A DNA stretch of 64,000 nt from Paenibacillus silviterrae (GCF_030167925.1 NZ_JASKUT010000001.1:186001-250000), one strand, 5' to 3'. Shown: positions 46,067-55,371, counted from the stretch's first letter. A program made the numbers and translations. The notes: generated by a model not told the origin, from the letters alone.

Positions 46067-46856
46067 GTAAGTTATGATTGCGACTGCTACTCCGTGCCCG
46101 GTTCAAGAGTTTCCTCGCACTGGCTATGCGAGGGGAGCGAGCCCTCTGACGCACGGAAATAACCACTTGACGCAGCGCGGCTGCGGTTAATCTCTTGCGC
46201 AGCCTTTTACGTTTACGCAGCAGCATGCTGATATCCGTTGTTGCGGGCCCCAGAATGGAGAGAACCTTCGTTGCTTGGTTATATTCCATGAGGAAAGGTT
46301 TCCCGTCTTCGAGCCCGTACTGGTTAGCCAGCAGCGGAGTTACTCGAAATTCTCCATTCAGTTCATTTTCGGGAACGAACAGTCTGATTTTTTGCGAACG
46401 CGTTCCTTTCTTTAATAAGATTTCGGCAGGACGATTCTCAGCTGCTCCTAATAAGCTTAACAGTGCGTAACCGACCGTTAGGCTAAGGCTGCTCTTTGAA
46501 CGACTGCGGCCAACGGTGACCGTAGCACTTACCTGTGTTGCGGGCATGCGAATAAGCTCTAGCGTATTGGACTTCGGATCATACTCCAATGCGTAACGTG
46601 TGCCGTTTCGTATGGAGAGCTTTTTCGCCAGCTTCGGATTGATCTCCGCAAACTGAAATGGAGATTCATCCCCATACTCCTTTCGGATGCTTACCTTCGC
46701 ATCATGAGGTCCCTTTTTGAGCGTCAATGTTACCCCCTCTTGAATTTCCTGCAGGTCCTGCGGGAGCCCTCCATCTCTGTCGGTTACGAATGTAACGACA
46801 TTCTCCTCCATTTCTTGTAGAACCAAAATATCCACGATCCCTTTAGACAATTTCAT
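46056..46856 (-). CDS. Hypothetical protein with two copies of a small beta domain
   Basis: About 266 residues. Two segments repeat one plan: LTLKKG ... AEINPKLAKKLSIRNGTRYALEYDPKSNTLELIRMP and ILLKKG ... VTPLLANQYGLEDGKPFLMEYNQATKVLSILGP, some 110 residues apart. A similar small domain precedes the ATP-grasp in YheC/YheD-type spore-coat proteins; here there is no ATP-grasp. The C-terminal 60 residues are strongly basic (RKRKRLRKRL, RQRARSPRIASARK). ATG 46856 has GGGAG close upstream; ATG 46895 is an alternative. Function unknown; the basic tail suggests binding to nucleic acid or acidic polymer. Confidence 0.72.
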   Translation of the reverse strand: MKLSKGIVDILVLQEMEENVVTFVTDRDGGLPQDLQEIQEGVTLTLKKGPHDAKVSIRKEYGDESPFQFAEINPKLAKKLSIRNGTRYALEYDPKSNTLELIRMPATQVSATVTVGRSRSKSSLSLTVGYALLSLLGAAENRPAEILLKKGTRSQKIRLFVPENELNGEFRVTPLLANQYGLEDGKPFLMEYNQATKVLSILGPATTDISMLLRKRKRLRKRLTAAALRQVVISVRQRARSPRIASARKLLNRARSSSRNHNLPIF

Positions 46857-47116
46857 CCACTCCCGTCCCTGATAACAAACAGTATCTGTTTTCATACAGC
46901 TTCAGATATATTCGTGCCTCTGTGTTTATGGTATGAGCACGAATACCCTGCTGATTGTATCGTTGTCCCTAGTAACATACCACGAAGGTGTTTTTTTGAA
47001 GTGGAGGTAGAAATAAATGGTATAATGGGGTGATGATTTGAACGGAGTAGGCGAAGCTGGAGTTTTAATTGTTCCTTATATGGCTGTACAAAATGCTATT
47101 AGAAGGGGGGGATGCT

Positions 47117-47854
47117 ATGCGAACCTATATCGGTATCGATGGCTGTCCTTTCGGCTGGGCCGCCACCGTTTTTCGTATGGATAACTCTACTGGACAAGTC
47201 TTCCTGTATAAGCACATAACGGAGCTCTGGGAAGCTCATCGGGATGCGGAATTGATTCTGATTGATATGCCGATCGGGCTGCCGGATACACGGCATGTGC
47301 GGCATTGCGAGTCGGAGGCGAGGGCCCTATTGAAGCCGTACCGGGCTTCGAGCATTTTTCCCGTTCCGGTACGCGAGGTATTGGAAGCGGCCAATTACGA
47401 TCAAGCCGGTGAATGGCAGCGAAGGCTGTCCGGGAAAGGTCTTTCCAAGCAAACATGGAACATCGTCCCGAAGATTCGAGAGCTTGACCGTCTAATTCGT
47501 TCCGAACCCCTCGCCAAGCTGCGATTTCAAGAGTCCCACCCGGAGCTGGCTTTTGCCGCTTGGTCCGGTGCCCCGATGAGAAATAATAAAAAGACGGAAT
47601 CCGGTTATAAGGAACGAATGGAAATTTTGTCAAAGCTTTATGCACCATCGGAGCAGATCGTTGTGGATACGCTCGCACGTACCCCGCGAAGTCAGGTCGC
47701 CCGGGACGATTTGGTGGACAGCTTGGCCCTCGCTGTATCGGCGCTACACGGATCGGATGGGCTTGCGTATGTGCCGAATGTTACCCCGCCGCCGGAGGAC
47801 GGGGAAGGTCTTGTCATGCGCATTGCTTATCCGATGCGGAGGATGATTTACTAA
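47117..47854 (+). CDS. DUF429 family protein (predicted RNase H-like nuclease)
   Basis: A 245-residue protein. N-terminal YIGIDGCPFGWAATVF and LILIDMPIGLPD carry the two aspartates of the RNase H-like fold; further family points are SSIFPVPVREVLEAANYD, NIVPKIRELD, SHPELAFAAWSG, and DDLVDSLALAVSA. ATG 47117 follows AAGGGGGGG. A TATAAT at 47021-47026 is a likely -10 (the -35 is weak). Target unknown. Confidence 0.85.
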   Translation: MRTYIGIDGCPFGWAATVFRMDNSTGQVFLYKHITELWEAHRDAELILIDMPIGLPDTRHVRHCESEARALLKPYRASSIFPVPVREVLEAANYDQAGEWQRRLSGKGLSKQTWNIVPKIRELDRLIRSEPLAKLRFQESHPELAFAAWSGAPMRNNKKTESGYKERMEILSKLYAPSEQIVVDTLARTPRSQVARDDLVDSLALAVSALHGSDGLAYVPNVTPPPEDGEGLVMRIAYPMRRMIY

Positions 47855-47932
47855 ACTTTAAATTCTTTAGCGATTCTTTACTCAATGTAACGACATATTT
47901 CGACTATAATGAGACAGAGCGGAGGTGGACGA

Positions 47933-48874
47933 ATGGCGGGAAGAGAGCAGCGGAAATATCAATATAAGCGACTGTTCCAAGACGAGCTCCAGGTGCTGGA
48001 TCAAGCCAAGGAAGCGCTGGATAAAAATCGATGGGCGGATGAGTCTCGCGAGCTGTATTCCGAATTGATCAACGATTACGAAAAGCTGTTAAAGACAGCT
48101 ATGAAAATTTCTCGAATCAGCGACATTCAAGGAGAAACGTTGAAGAAGCAGGAACAGGAGCTGCATGAAGCCCACAACAATTTAAAACATCAAGAACAAA
48201 TCAGGCGGCAGCTGATCGCGGATATTTCCCATGAGCTTGGTACCCCCATGTCTACGATACAAGGCTATATTAAAGCCATGCTGGATCGTGTGATCACCGC
48301 TGACGATAAATATCTGCGAATGATTTATAACAAGATTTTGACGGTGAATCACTTGATCAAGGATTTGTTCCTTTTAACAAGCCAAAAGGCTCAAAATATG
48401 CCCTATTACCGGCGGCCGCTTAAAGCGAATGATTTGCTCGAGCGCTTATCGGAGCACCATGCCCAGCTTTGCAAGGCGGCTCTTTACCCTGAACGGGTTT
48501 CAGCCATCGTTCCTATTGCTCATGCAGAACGGATTATGCTCTGGCTTGAACCGACATCGTTAACTCATGCCCTGGTTATGCTGTTCGAGCGGCCGATGGA
48601 ACAGGTGTTATGGGGCGCAAACATACAGATAGACATCGATTATGAACTGCATCATCATGATTCAAGAATCGGTAAGCTGTTCGTTCGGGTTACTTGGGCA
48701 GAGGGTGTCCAAATCGAGCAACTTAAAGACAAGTCTGTAGAAAGCTTCGTAGGCGGGCTTACGGTTCAACTGGGGGAGAAAGCTTCCTTACTTACCATCC
48801 CAATACAGCTGAGCCCAGAAAATTTCGACAATACTTCCCGGAAGGAGAATCTGCATGACCAATCACCTTTATGA
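47933..48874 (+). CDS. Histidine-kinase-like protein with HisKA but no recognisable ATPase domain
   Basis: Soluble protein of 313 residues that heads the Sia cluster. Helical N-terminus (DELQVLDQAKEALDKN), a coiled coil, then HisKA with the phospho-His in ADISHELGTPMSTIQGYIKA. The part where a HATPase should lie (about 170-305) has no N-box asparagine (the aligned stretch reads LTHALVMLFERPMEQV) and no DxGxG or GxGxG motifs. Its HisKA closely matches that of the 7TMR-DISM kinase at 53109-55196. ATG 47933 after GGAGGTGG. It overlaps siaB by 20 bases. It probably receives or transfers phosphate, or acts as a scaffold. Confidence 0.78.
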   Translation: MAGREQRKYQYKRLFQDELQVLDQAKEALDKNRWADESRELYSELINDYEKLLKTAMKISRISDIQGETLKKQEQELHEAHNNLKHQEQIRRQLIADISHELGTPMSTIQGYIKAMLDRVITADDKYLRMIYNKILTVNHLIKDLFLLTSQKAQNMPYYRRPLKANDLLERLSEHHAQLCKAALYPERVSAIVPIAHAERIMLWLEPTSLTHALVMLFERPMEQVLWGANIQIDIDYELHHHDSRIGKLFVRVTWAEGVQIEQLKDKSVESFVGGLTVQLGEKASLLTIPIQLSPENFDNTSRKENLHDQSPL

Positions 48875-49400
48875 GGTTCAGAGCTTTTTAAGGCAAAAGA
48901 AAATCCTGATCAGCTTTTCCGGGCGACTTTCGCAAGGGCTGATCGAGGAATACGGGGCTGCAGTTCGCAAATATTTGGAGGATGAAGAGCGCCCGACCAG
49001 CGAAATCAGGGAAATCTTCTCGATCTTCATCGAGCAAACGCAAAATATTAAAAATTACTGTTTAAGCAAGCAGGGAAGCCCGTCTTATGAAAGGATTGCT
49101 TCTTCCAGTATTGTTACGATCGGAAAGGAAGAGGACGGAAGCATCGTTAGCTCCGGAAATCTCGTGGAAAACAAGGATGTGGAAGAATTAAAGGACAAGC
49201 TTAAGCATTTGATCGGGCTCGACAAGGCGGAGCTGAAGAAGCTGTATAAGGAGCTGCTGAAGCGGGAGCTCCCCGACGGCTGCAGCGGAGCAGGGATCGG
49301 TCTCGTCGAGATGGCCCGAAAAACCAGCAAGCCATTGGAATATACGGTTACTCGGATTGATGACGAGGTTTCATTCTTTACACTGAAGGCGGTGGTTTAG
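48855..49400 (+). CDS. siaB: SiaB family protein kinase
   Basis: A protein of 181 residues with a small GHKL-type ATPase fold. N-box-like FIEQTQNIKNYCLS and G-box-like CSGAGIGLVEMARKT are visible, as in Pseudomonas SiaB, which phosphorylates SiaC. ATG 48855 has GAAGGAGAA upstream and lies inside the end of the histidine-kinase-like gene, so the two are translationally coupled. siaC starts at the base after the siaB stop. Confidence 0.85.
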   Translation: MTNHLYEVQSFLRQKKILISFSGRLSQGLIEEYGAAVRKYLEDEERPTSEIREIFSIFIEQTQNIKNYCLSKQGSPSYERIASSSIVTIGKEEDGSIVSSGNLVENKDVEELKDKLKHLIGLDKAELKKLYKELLKRELPDGCSGAGIGLVEMARKTSKPLEYTVTRIDDEVSFFTLKAVV

Positions 49401-49790
49401 TTGAACAGCCTGTATATCGCAGCTACCAAGAGTACACCTGAAATTGCCTTCGAGCCTACATTGCATCGATTGACTATGAAAGGAGAGTCTTATCCGGAGA
49501 ACGCTTTTAAATTTTACGAGCCGATCTTCGCATGGGTTGATCAGTATATCGGTACGCTTCAAGGCCAAGAGGCGGTTACGGTATCTTTGGAGCTTCCTTA
49601 CATCAATACCAGCAGCACGAAATGCATGATGATGTTACTGGAAAAATTTGAGGAGGCTTACCAAGCGGGCAAGAACATCAGGCTCGAGTGGTATTGCAAC
49701 GAGGAAAATGACAGTGAATTGGAATGCGCTGAGGAGTTCCAGGAAGATATGAGCATGCCATTTGATATTCTGATGATAAAAGAAGCGTGA
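49401..49790 (+). CDS. siaC: SiaC family regulatory phosphoprotein (DUF1987)
   Basis: A 129-residue protein. Conserved GESYPENAFKFYEPIFAWVD and YINTSSTKCMMMLLEKFEEA; the Thr/Ser-rich NTSSTK segment is where SiaC is phosphorylated by SiaB in Pseudomonas. In that system unphosphorylated SiaC activates the diguanylate cyclase SiaD. TTG start at 49401 with AAGGCGGTGG upstream. It ends four bases before siaA. No siaD homologue lies in the window. Confidence 0.87.
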   Translation: MNSLYIAATKSTPEIAFEPTLHRLTMKGESYPENAFKFYEPIFAWVDQYIGTLQGQEAVTVSLELPYINTSSTKCMMMLLEKFEEAYQAGKNIRLEWYCNEENDSELECAEEFQEDMSMPFDILMIKEA

Positions 49791-49794
49791 ACCG

Positions 49795-51654
49795 ATGAAA
49801 CACTATGATAAAGGGACGCTGAAGGTCATTGGCTTTGCCAGCGTTGTCATCGTGTTTTCCATGCTGCTGATCGGCGTGATCACCTATGGATTCACGGAAG
49901 ATGAGCTCGTGCGAAAGTGGAAGGATAAGGATTTGGTCCGTATCGTGGAATCGATGGCGGCCAAGGTGGACGGGCATATCGAGAAAGCGAAGGAAACTTC
50001 GCTCATTATGGCTAAGGATCCGCAATTGATCCGCTGGGTGAACGGCGGAGAAGCGGATGAAGCTCTCGGCAAGGATGCTCTGCAGAAGCTGGCGCTCCTT
50101 GCCAAGCAGTTCGGCTACAGCAATTCTTTCGTCGTTAGCGCGTTGACCCGGCATTACTGGTCCGAAAGCGGCCGTATCATCGATACGGTAACTCCGAGTG
50201 ATCCCGACGACCGATGGTTCTTTGACCTGATCGAAGCAGAGAAGCTGATTGACGTCCAAGTGGACTATAACGAGGAGCGCAAGGATACGTTCGTCTTCGT
50301 GAATGCCATGATGAAGGATGAAAGCGAGAAGCCGCTGGCGATTGTCGGTGTCGGAATGACGCTCCAGCTGCTTTCCAAGCAATTTCAGGAGTTTAAATAC
50401 GGGGAGAACAGCAATCTTTGGCTGATCAACGACAGTGGAGAGATTGTGCTCTCCGACCGTCAGGAGCATTTCGGTAAGCCGATTCACGACTACGTCGACT
50501 CACTTCTGTTAGGGCAGCTGAAGAATGATGGGAAAATTCATGTGACGGAGAGCGAAACGGCAGAAGGCGGCTTAATGGACATGATCAGCTATCCTCTAAG
50601 TTCAACCGGTCTGCAGCTGCTCTTTCGGGTGGAGCGGAAGGAAACGGTATCGGTACTTCAGAATATCAAAACGAACACAGCCATTGTTTCCCTTTTTACC
50701 TTTATTATGATTTTGGCTCTCTTTTATTTTATTTCGCATCGGCTGGCCAATCCTTACAAACGGGCGCTTCAGCTGAACCAAGAGCTTGAAGCTAAGGTTC
50801 AGGTGCGAACAAGAGAGCTGGCCGAACGCAATGACCAGCTTACCGACAGCATTGATTATGCCAAGAGAATTCAAGAGTCACTGCTGCCGCAAGCTGCACA
50901 GTGGTCCGCGGCTGGGATCCGCTCTCATGTAAAATGGCAGCCGCGCGATACGGTCGGCGGCGATTTTTACTGGGTCAAGCCTGTTTCCGGCGGTGTCTGG
51001 GTCGCCTTGGGGGATTGTACCGGTCATGGCGTACCGGGAGCCTTCATGACGATGCTGGCGATCTCCTTGCTGGACCGGGTTGCGGAGCAGGAAGAGGTCC
51101 ACGGGCCCGGAGAGTTTCTGCGGCAGCTGAATGGGCTGGTCAAGCAGACACTGCATCAGCAAACCGGCAACGGAATTACCGACGACGGCTTTGATCTGGG
51201 TCTTCTCTTCATCGATCACCGCCGCTCCCGATTGTCGTTCTCAGGGGCGAAGCTTTCTCTTTACGTGAAGGATGCGGATGGTCTTCGCGTTCTGGAAGGA
51301 AACCGCAAAAGTATCGGATATCGTAAAACGCCCGAGCACTACGTTTATCAAGAGCATGAGACGGAGTTTGGTCCCGAGAGCTCATTCTTCATGGCTTCCG
51401 ACGGCTTCTATGATCAAAGAGGGGCTGAAACCGTCTACGGCTTCGGCAAGAAGAGATTCCAGCGATTGCTGGAGGAGAGGCAGGAGCTGCCTGTATCGGA
51501 GCTGGTTGCAGAGCTGTGGCGAGAGCTGGAGGATTACATGGGGGAAGCGGCACAGCGAGACGATATTACTCTTCTCGGCTTCCAGATCGCCGCTTCCGAC
51601 GTGGAAGCCTCAGCCTCCGAACGGCAGCCGAAGCTCAAGCGAAATATCGTGTGA
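49795..51654 (+). CDS. siaA: SiaA-like membrane PP2C (SpoIIE/RsbU) phosphatase
   Basis: A 619-residue sensor phosphatase. TM1 about 12-32, an extracellular Cache-like sensor (about 33-290), TM2 about 291-313, a coiled-coil signalling helix (QLNQELEAKVQVRTRELAER), and a PP2C domain with the metal aspartates in VGGDFYW, LGDCTGHGVPGAFMTMLA, ASDGFYDQRG and QRDDITLLGF. Expected to remove phosphate from SiaC in response to an external signal. Pseudomonas SiaA has a HAMP domain, which I do not clearly see here. It converges with the response regulator gene with nine bases between stops and no terminator. Confidence 0.88.
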   Translation: MKHYDKGTLKVIGFASVVIVFSMLLIGVITYGFTEDELVRKWKDKDLVRIVESMAAKVDGHIEKAKETSLIMAKDPQLIRWVNGGEADEALGKDALQKLALLAKQFGYSNSFVVSALTRHYWSESGRIIDTVTPSDPDDRWFFDLIEAEKLIDVQVDYNEERKDTFVFVNAMMKDESEKPLAIVGVGMTLQLLSKQFQEFKYGENSNLWLINDSGEIVLSDRQEHFGKPIHDYVDSLLLGQLKNDGKIHVTESETAEGGLMDMISYPLSSTGLQLLFRVERKETVSVLQNIKTNTAIVSLFTFIMILALFYFISHRLANPYKRALQLNQELEAKVQVRTRELAERNDQLTDSIDYAKRIQESLLPQAAQWSAAGIRSHVKWQPRDTVGGDFYWVKPVSGGVWVALGDCTGHGVPGAFMTMLAISLLDRVAEQEEVHGPGEFLRQLNGLVKQTLHQQTGNGITDDGFDLGLLFIDHRRSRLSFSGAKLSLYVKDADGLRVLEGNRKSIGYRKTPEHYVYQEHETEFGPESSFFMASDGFYDQRGAETVYGFGKKRFQRLLEERQELPVSELVAELWRELEDYMGEAAQRDDITLLGFQIAASDVEASASERQPKLKRNIV

Positions 51655-51663
51655 CAACCAGCA

Positions 51664-52368
51664 TCAGACCTGGAGCTTATAGCCAATTCCCCGTATATTC
51701 AGGATATATTCCGGTACGGCGGGGTTGGCTTCAATTTTTCTGCGAATGCTGCTGATATGCACCTGAATCGTTCTGGTGTCACCCATGCTGTCTGCACCCC
51801 AAACGCCATAGTATAATTGATCGGAGGTCAGCGTACGGTTCGGGTGCTTCACCATATAGAGAAGCAGCTGCATTTCCTTCGCGGTTAGAGAGATGCTCGT
51901 ACCGCCAATATGGACGCGAAGATGCTTCGGGTCAATGACAAGGTCCCGTATACGAACCAATTCATCCTCGGTAACCATAACGGGATTCGAGACTTGTCCG
52001 ATGGGCGCTCGACGCAGGTTGGCAATAATGCGGGCTACAACCACAGCGGGATCGAAAGGCTTCTCGATATAATCGTCTCCACCAAGCTCCAGACCTCGAA
52101 CGATATCCTCTGAGGAGGTGTTACAGCTGATAAAAACGATCGGCACATTCGACTGCTCCCGAATTTTACGGCATACCTCATACCCGTTGATATCCGGAAG
52201 ATTAATATCCAGAAGTACGATGCTGGGCTGCACCTGGCTGAATTTCTCTAATCCGCTGCGGCCGTCCTCGGCCATTGTAACGTGAAACCCGTTCGGCATA
52301 AGGTATAAACGAAGAAGCTCGCGAATTTCTTCCCCGTCCTCAACAATCAAAACAGGTATGCTGCTCAT
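51664..52368 (-). CDS. OmpR-family response regulator, second of tandem pair
   Basis: A 234-residue regulator: receiver with LIVEDGEEI, phospho-Asp in VLLDINLPDINGYE, lysine in YIEKPFDPAVVVARI; winged helix with LTAKEMQLLLYMVKHPNRTL and VHISSIRRKIEANP ... IRGIGYKL. ATG 52368 has AAGGGGG eight bases upstream; the long open frame before it lies in the neighbouring gene. Closely related to the regulator just upstream and probably a duplicate. Last gene of the kinase operon. Confidence 0.9.
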   Translation of the reverse strand: MSSIPVLIVEDGEEIRELLRLYLMPNGFHVTMAEDGRSGLEKFSQVQPSIVLLDINLPDINGYEVCRKIREQSNVPIVFISCNTSSEDIVRGLELGGDDYIEKPFDPAVVVARIIANLRRAPIGQVSNPVMVTEDELVRIRDLVIDPKHLRVHIGGTSISLTAKEMQLLLYMVKHPNRTLTSDQLYYGVWGADSMGDTRTIQVHISSIRRKIEANPAVPEYILNIRGIGYKLQV

Positions 52369-52384
52369 GCCCATGACCCCCTTC

Positions 52385-53122
52385 TCATGACTTATGTACG
52401 CTGGCCGACGGCAGGAATTTGTAGCCGACCCCACGAATGTTGTGGATATAATTGGAAATTGGTGAAGCGGGCTCCAGCTTCTTCCGGAGATTACTGAGAT
52501 GAACCATGACGGTTCGGGTATCGCTGTTGCTGGATTGGCCCCAAACGGCGGAATAGAGCTCTTCAAGCGAGAATACTTCCCCAACATGCTTGGCAAAAAA
52601 AAGCAGCAGCTGCATCTCCTTCGTTGCCAATGGAATCGGTTCGCCGTTCATGGAGGCGCTGTAGCTCTCCAAATCGAGCACAAGCGGACCGAACTGCAGA
52701 ACACGGGGAAGGTGTTCCTGATTTTGTTCAATCATATCTCTTCGAAATATCGAGGAACGGCGCAGGTTGGAATGGATTCGAGCCATTACAACCTTAGGGT
52801 CGAAGGGCTTTGCAATGTAATCGTCTGCCCCCAGCTTGAGTCCCTTGATGACATCATCGTTATCGGTGCGGCAGGTTAGAAAAATAATAGGTACGTTCGA
52901 ATATTTTCGAATCTCTTCACATAGCTTATAGCCGTCGTTGCCCGGCAGCTGGATATCCAGCAGCACGAGGTCGGGATTGACAGCGCCAAATAAGGGCAAC
53001 GCTTCTTCCGCATTGTCTGCGATGTAGGTTTGAAACCCCTCGGCCTTTAAGTATAACAATATCAACTCTCGAATCTCCGGTTCATCCTCAACGACCATCA
53101 CACGTTTGTTATCCGATGACAT
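52385..53122 (-). CDS. OmpR-family response regulator, first of tandem pair
   Basis: A 245-residue regulator: VMVVEDEPEI, phospho-Asp in LVLLDIQLPGNDGYK, FLTCRT, lysine in YIAKPFDPKVVMARI, DNA-binding domain LATKEMQLLLFFAKHVGEVFS and VHLSNLRKKLEPASP ... IRGVGYKFLPS. ATG 53122 has AAGGAGGAG seven bases upstream, and overlaps the end of the kinase gene by 14 bases. Cognate regulator of that kinase by position. Confidence 0.92.
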   Translation of the reverse strand: MSSDNKRVMVVEDEPEIRELILLYLKAEGFQTYIADNAEEALPLFGAVNPDLVLLDIQLPGNDGYKLCEEIRKYSNVPIIFLTCRTDNDDVIKGLKLGADDYIAKPFDPKVVMARIHSNLRRSSIFRRDMIEQNQEHLPRVLQFGPLVLDLESYSASMNGEPIPLATKEMQLLLFFAKHVGEVFSLEELYSAVWGQSSNSDTRTVMVHLSNLRKKLEPASPISNYIHNIRGVGYKFLPSASVHKS

Positions 53123-55196
53123 CCGAAAGCTCCTCCTTTTCATCGCGAAGCGGTAGTGTAAAGTAAAAGGTGCTGCCCTCCTGCAATCGACTGGTTACAC
53201 CAACTTGGCCGCCGTGCTGCGTTACTATTTCCTTGACAATCGACAGGCCTAAACCCGTTCCGTCACGATTGAGCGGCTTATGGCGCGCGCCTTTATAGAA
53301 CCTCTCAAAGACATGCGGGATTACGTCTTCCTCCATCCCTACCCCTGTGTCCTTAACTTCAATCAGAAGCTCGGATCGGGCGGTGCGGGAAGCGCGGACC
53401 GTAATGCTTCCGCCCTCGGGTGTAAATTTGACTGCGTTATACAGTAAATTCGTCATGACCTGCAGGATGCGGTCCTGATCGATAATCACGTTCGGATTCT
53501 CATGGGTCAGCCGTTCGTCCCGGAACAGCTCGAATTCGTAGCCCTTGCTGCGGATATCCAGCTGGAACTGCATAAGCACCGAATCGAGAAATTCCTTCAC
53601 GGGAACCGTTGTAAAGGCAAACTTGATCTGATTGGACTCCAGCTTCGACAGCTCGAAGAGATCCTGCACAAGGCGCCCGACAAACAGAACTTTACCGTAC
53701 ACCATTTGCAATGGCTTGGAATCATTCATCGGCACAATACCGTCGATCATCGCTTTAATGTAGCCCTGGATCGTCGTCATCGGGGTTTTCAGCTCGTGCG
53801 AAATGTTGGCAATGAGCGACCGACGAGATTCCTCCATTCGGTTCAGCTGGTCATAGGCAATGCGAAGCTCGGTATGGCTGGCTTCCAGCTCGTGCGTTCT
53901 CTCCCGAATCCGCTCCTCAAGCTTTGCGTTCCAATCCTTAAGCTCTTCCGACATTCGCTCCACCTTATATTGAAATTGAGAGTAGCGAAAGGCGATAATC
54001 AGCGTTTGGGCAAATAAGTAAATATATATTCCCAATGGTGAAAAATCGATGGATGTTATCACATGGTTATGATATAACATATCGTTTGTTACGCCAGCAA
54101 TCATAAGCAGAATGACGGAGCATTGAAGCCGAGCGTGCTCGCGGCGCCGATAGGCGGCAACGATGAAAACACCGACAATGTAGGTGAGTACTAGCGCCGT
54201 ATAGATTTGAAAAGCACTCATGGTGTAGGTAAACACCCGTGCCGGAAATACTAGGACCGTCGCACAAAAAACGAATCCGACGAGAAGCGTGATACGAGTG
54301 ACCCATGCCGTAGTTTCTTTAGGATACAGCTCGCGGACAAACAGCATAAACAACGGTATGGACAAATAGGGCGATAAATATTCGACCTTTACCATGAGCT
54401 CCCAATCAAGCTGAGGCAGAAGCCGGACGAGAATGTTGTCTCCAAGAAGCATCGTACGGATCGAAAACAGCAAGCTGCAAATAGCCATGTAGAAGGCGAT
54501 CTTGTCGCGCTTTCGAAACCAATAGAGCGCCAGATGGTATAAGCCGATCAGGAATAAGCCGCTGGAGATGAAGGTCTGCAGCGTCATGCTCTTCTCACGG
54601 GCAAATAGAATGGAGTCCGCTTCGCCTAGCTCGATCTTCTCCCATATCCCGCCCTTGCGCTGGACAAAGTTCGATACTTGAATGACAATCTCAAGCTCCT
54701 GCTGCTTAGGCTGAAAGACGGCAACCCGCGAATAATGCTTAGGGCTCATGGAGGTTTGATCCGTTCCCACGACCCCGTTCTCAAGCAGGAGCTCTCCGTT
54801 TACCCACAGGTAGTAGGCGGATGCGATGCCGTGAATATAGATTCCCTTTAGTGTAGAAACATCGTCGGGATGGAGGGTCATCGTCATGCGATATGTTGCA
54901 TAGCCTTCATTAGATGGAGCGGTTTCGCTGCTTTTCCAAACATGGGGTACCTGAACCCAATGGAAAGCTGCCGTCCGATCGTTGAAGGAAGAAGGGCTCA
55001 GCAGCTGCTGCCAGTAAAATTGCCATTCTCCGTTCAGGTATAGCGAGCTTCGATTATGTAAGCTGGTGCCGCTGGCATCCATATGACCTAAGCGAAACGG
55101 GACCGGATTTTCATGGAGGGCCGTCGCCTTAGGGGCCGGAAGAAGAATCAAGATAAGCAATAACAAGAGCAGCAAGCGGCGAATAGGATGAAACAC
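53109..55196 (-). CDS. 7TMR-DISM sensor histidine kinase
   Basis: A 695-residue kinase. Signal/TM start (LLLLLLLILILLP), extracellular galactose-binding-like DISM domain (about 30-190; YLNGEWQFYWQQ, GIASAYYLWVNGELLLENG), seven transmembrane helices (about 200-410), coiled coil (EERIRERTHELEASHTELRI), HisKA with NISHELKTPMTTIQGYIKAM, and HATPase with NLLYNAVKFTPEGG, VKDTGVGM and GTGLGLSIVKEIV. GTG 55196 with GAGAGGAA upstream. Such kinases sense carbohydrates or other small ligands. It heads an operon with two regulators facing the Sia genes. Confidence 0.9.
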   Translation of the reverse strand: MFHPIRRLLLLLLLILILLPAPKATALHENPVPFRLGHMDASGTSLHNRSSLYLNGEWQFYWQQLLSPSSFNDRTAAFHWVQVPHVWKSSETAPSNEGYATYRMTMTLHPDDVSTLKGIYIHGIASAYYLWVNGELLLENGVVGTDQTSMSPKHYSRVAVFQPKQQELEIVIQVSNFVQRKGGIWEKIELGEADSILFAREKSMTLQTFISSGLFLIGLYHLALYWFRKRDKIAFYMAICSLLFSIRTMLLGDNILVRLLPQLDWELMVKVEYLSPYLSIPLFMLFVRELYPKETTAWVTRITLLVGFVFCATVLVFPARVFTYTMSAFQIYTALVLTYIVGVFIVAAYRRREHARLQCSVILLMIAGVTNDMLYHNHVITSIDFSPLGIYIYLFAQTLIIAFRYSQFQYKVERMSEELKDWNAKLEERIRERTHELEASHTELRIAYDQLNRMEESRRSLIANISHELKTPMTTIQGYIKAMIDGIVPMNDSKPLQMVYGKVLFVGRLVQDLFELSKLESNQIKFAFTTVPVKEFLDSVLMQFQLDIRSKGYEFELFRDERLTHENPNVIIDQDRILQVMTNLLYNAVKFTPEGGSITVRASRTARSELLIEVKDTGVGMEEDVIPHVFERFYKGARHKPLNRDGTGLGLSIVKEIVTQHGGQVGVTSRLQEGSTFYFTLPLRDEKEELSDVIG

Positions 55197-55371
55197 AGCT
55201 TCAATTCCTCTCGAAGGGGAAATTCTAAAGACTTTACTAAAAAATATTATACAACTTTTTCAAGTTTATTTTGACACCATAAGAGAATAATTGACAAATA
55301 TTTAGGAAGTTTATGAATATTTTAGACAAATTTTTTCGAAATGAATTTATTTTTTTTCGTGAAAGATCATA

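Noticed and set aside
55271..55330. PhoP boxes upstream of the Pit-family gene
   Set aside because: Two TTGACA words are 20 bp apart instead of the 11-bp repeat of PhoP sites; AT-rich background explains them.
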